This document shows, in pieces, positions 61,201-64,000 of a stretch of 64,000 nt of DNA (position 1 is the stretch's first letter; each line of letters opens with the position of its first letter). This DNA is from Eutypella sp. D-1 (Eukaryota > Ascomycota > Sordariomycetes > Xylariales > Diatrypaceae). The notes below the pieces were generated by a model. The model was not told the DNA's origin and searched no databases. It worked only from the letters and a program-made list of their open reading frames with translations. A program made the position numbers and the translations under genes. The stretch lies in assembly GCA_023313575.1 (NCBI GenBank), contig JAJTTP010000007.1, positions 2,046,001-2,110,000 of the forward strand. The letters are read 5' to 3'.

Positions 61201-64000
61201 TTTTAAAAAATTGTTAAAATCTGGCTTAAGGATAAATATTATAAATACGTTTTATAAATAATATATTTTTTAACCATGGTTTAAAAGCCTTAAATTCCAT
61301 TTTGTTTATAATATAAAAAGGTTCTTACGGGGGTATTTTACCTTTTATTAAGTTAATAATATAATTTTATAATTAATAATTAAAAAAACGTTTACTTGCT
61401 TTTTTCGATATAATATAAATAAATTTATAAAACTTTATTAAACCTTTTTTTAATAAATTAATATCGTTATAAACCGTTACGATTTTAACGGGGGGTTTAA
61501 AATTAATATAATATTTACGATAATAATCGAAAAAAAAATAATTTTATTTAAATTTATACTAAACAAGTTAATAAATTAATAAATATTTATTTATTATTAA
61601 AAACAATAATATTACATTTTTCGTTTATAAGGCTTAATTTAAAACTTAACCGTATAAAATAATCTTTTTAATATTTTAAAATAAATTTATTAAAATAATA
61701 TCTTTTAAACCTTAAGATTTTTAAATTATTAAAAGTTATTATTTTCTTTATGACGTTTTAACGGATAATAATAAACAGTTTTTAAATACGATATTTTAAA
61801 ATAAATATAATAAAAATAAAAACGTTAAAATTTAATAAAACCTTAATTATATATTCCTTTTTATTACATATTAACGTTATTATAATTATCGGTTTAATAT
61901 CTGTTTTAAATTTAAATCGCGGTTTTTATAAAAGCTTTTAATTTTCGTTAAATTACTTATTTATAATTATAACGTTATTATCGATTATAAAATGTTTACG
62001 TTTAATATTAATTATTTAAATACCACCTTAATACGGCTGTAAAATCCTATAAGGTACGGCATAAAAGCTATTTACAAATTCGATTTAAAATTATTAAACT
62101 TAATAACTAACCGGGTTATATCGGGTTTTTTAACCTGTTTAAAAAAGTTAATAATTTATTTTTTTTTATTTTTAAAAACCTTAATTTTATTTCGTTTATA
62201 TTTAACGGAAAAAACTTTCTTTTTTAAAATTAATAAGTTTTTATTACGGGTATCTTTTTTAATATAATAAGTTAAAATATAATAATTATCGCGCCCGTAA
62301 CGTTAATAAAATACGGTATCTTTTTTTCGTTAATTAATATTAACCTGGTTAATTCTTTTAAAGGCCGTTTTAATACTGTCCCATTTTTAATCTTTAAGGT
62401 CCGGTTTAATAACGGCTTTAAAATCTTTTAAAAATTAATTTAAATTAAAATTAAAACGATTTTTTTTATTTTTAAAAAATTAGCCCGATTTTAAATGCTT
62501 TATTATCGAAATAAACGTATTTTTTTTTAAATAAACTTTTTTAAACCCGGTATAAATTAAATGCTTTTATATAAAAGATTAACGTTACGAAAAATATTAA
62601 TAAATGTATTATTTTATTTCGGGGGCTTTTTTAATTTAAAAAATATTATTTCGGCCATTTCTTTCGGGACCACCTTTATAACATGGTTTTAAAAAAATAT
62701 TAATAAATATTGCCGTAATATTTTAATTTTTACATTTTTTTATAATTCCGGTATTTCTCCGTTAAGTCCGTAAAATAAATTTAAAAATCGGCCGAATAAT
62801 CTTATTATTTATTTTATACGTTATATTTATTAATAACATGTCGGCAATTTTAATATTACGTTTAAATTTTAGCTTTAAAAAAACTATTAATAAACCTTAT
62901 ACGTTTTCGGTAAGTTAAGAAATTTTTAATATTAACGTTTATATATTTTTCCATTTTAACTTATTAAGGTCGGAATTTAATTAAATTTTTATTAACGTAA
63001 AACTTAAATTTATTAATATAAATTAACGTAAAAAAGGTAAAAAAAGTTAAAATAACGGCAAAATATATATAATATTTATTAACGTATTTCTTATTTTACC
63101 GATTAAAAAGTATTAACTTTTTAAAAAGCGGGGGAAAATTTTTTTAAAAAGGTTTTCCGGAAAAGTTATTATTAAAGCTATTAAAGTTATTAAAATCTTT
63201 TAAGTTTACCGGAAAACTGGCCCGTTATAAAAAAAAACGTTTTACCGCTGCTATTACCGTTTTAAATATTTAATTCTTTAAAATTAAAATAAATAATAAA
63301 ATATTATCGTTTAATTTAAGCTTAAATTAAATCAATCCGGGTTTAATTAAAATTTGTAAAAAAAATATTAACTTTTTTTTAAAAAAGTTAAAGGTTAAAT
63401 ATTTAAATTAAAAGCCCGTATTTAATTAAGTAATAAATTTTAATAAGGCCGTAAAAGGCTTAATAAAACCTTATCGGTTAAACCGGTTAATAACGGTATT
63501 AATATTTATATATTAATTACCCGGTTATATTTATATTTTAATAATAATAATTTTAATATAAGCACGGGTTTTTTTTTTAACGGGTATATTTTTAAAAATG
63601 TTTAAAATAAATATATTTTTTAACTTAAAAATTACCGATTTAAGCATAAATTTAATTAACTTAAGCGGTAATATTATCGGTAAAGGCCCGGTGTTTTTAT
63701 TATTTATTATAATTTATCGATAATTTAAATATAAAAATTAATATTTTAAATAAATCTAACGATAATTTTTTAAACATTTTAAATAAAGGCATTATTAATA
63801 ATATTAACTTATTAACGGAAATAAAAAATTTAATTTATAAAAGTTTATAAACCTTTACGATATAAAATTATTATAAAATTATATTAATTTTTAAAGTTTT
63901 TATAATATTTTTACACGTTTTAAATATATTATCGGTAACTTTTATTAATAGAATATATTTAAATATATAAGGTTTAATAAATATCTTATATACGATAATA
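58300..64000 (-). mobile_element. Second gypsy-type retroelement, minus strand, RIP-degraded, right end outside window
   Basis: Minus-strand readings run from right to left. An RT core lies at 60,973-61,110 (KINFKAGFNLIYIREKN, KTAFKYKYGLFKYLIILFGL, with Trp codons now stops). The RT active site is near 60,850-60,912 (ILVYINNLFIYA, both catalytic Asp now Asn). Integrase is at about 59,150-59,260 (FIVKFTYNNT) and 58,870-58,985 (RKYIKIKRPVKKLNYK). The sequence and spacing differ from copies A-C, so this is another family. Gag should lie at 62.5-64 kb and beyond. No LTR could be delimited, and the left end is set by composition only. Confidence 0.75.

Overview
The window comes from the nuclear genome of a filamentous ascomycete (Pezizomycotina, probably Sordariomycetes). 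Genes have short GT..AG introns (53-122 bp, two near 360-390 bp). The conserved proteins are of fungal type: CCT zeta, RINT-1/Tip20, a Ymc1-like mitochondrial carrier and prenylcysteine lyase. More than half of the window is repeat DNA degraded by a RIP-like process. In it almost every remaining C is followed by G, and Trp and Gln codons have become stops.

Layout. (1) 1-6.4 kb, normal composition: the 3' part of a CmcJ/AsaB-type tailoring-enzyme gene (minus strand, running off the left edge) and the chaperonin gene cct6 (minus). (2) 6.8-16.0 kb, AT-rich: a structurally complete Ty3/gypsy chromovirus-type retrotransposon (7,263-13,240; 415-bp LTRs, target duplication ATAAT), an inverted-repeat element, and a solo LTR with target duplication AAAAA. 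(3) 16.0-32.4 kb, normal composition: a possible decayed gene, an uncertain hypothetical gene, prenylcysteine lyase (+), a two-exon 96-residue protein (-), RINT-1/Tip20 (+), a Ymc1-like carrier (-) and an orphan ORF (+). (4) 32.4-54.5 kb, heavily mutated nested retroelements: at least two more copies of the same gypsy family in opposite orientations, and solo LTRs with 5-bp target duplications. (5) 54.5-58.3 kb, a small island of mixed composition: two related fragments of a cysteine-cluster gene family (DUF3716-like), an array of five 16-bp palindromes spaced 50-52 bp apart, and a clean 57-codon ORF. (6) 58.3-64 kb: a second, different gypsy element (minus strand), fully degraded and continuing beyond the right edge.

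The intact genes are housekeeping functions that do not form one pathway: protein folding, ER-Golgi tethering, mitochondrial transport and prenylcysteine breakdown. No metabolic gene cluster is visible, although the CmcJ-like gene at the left edge could belong to one outside the window. The most unusual structure is the palindrome array at 56.88-57.10 kb, placed immediately upstream of the less decayed DUF3716-like fragment. Gene models were made by hand from splice consensus, frame continuity and remembered family motifs. No alignment or database search was run.
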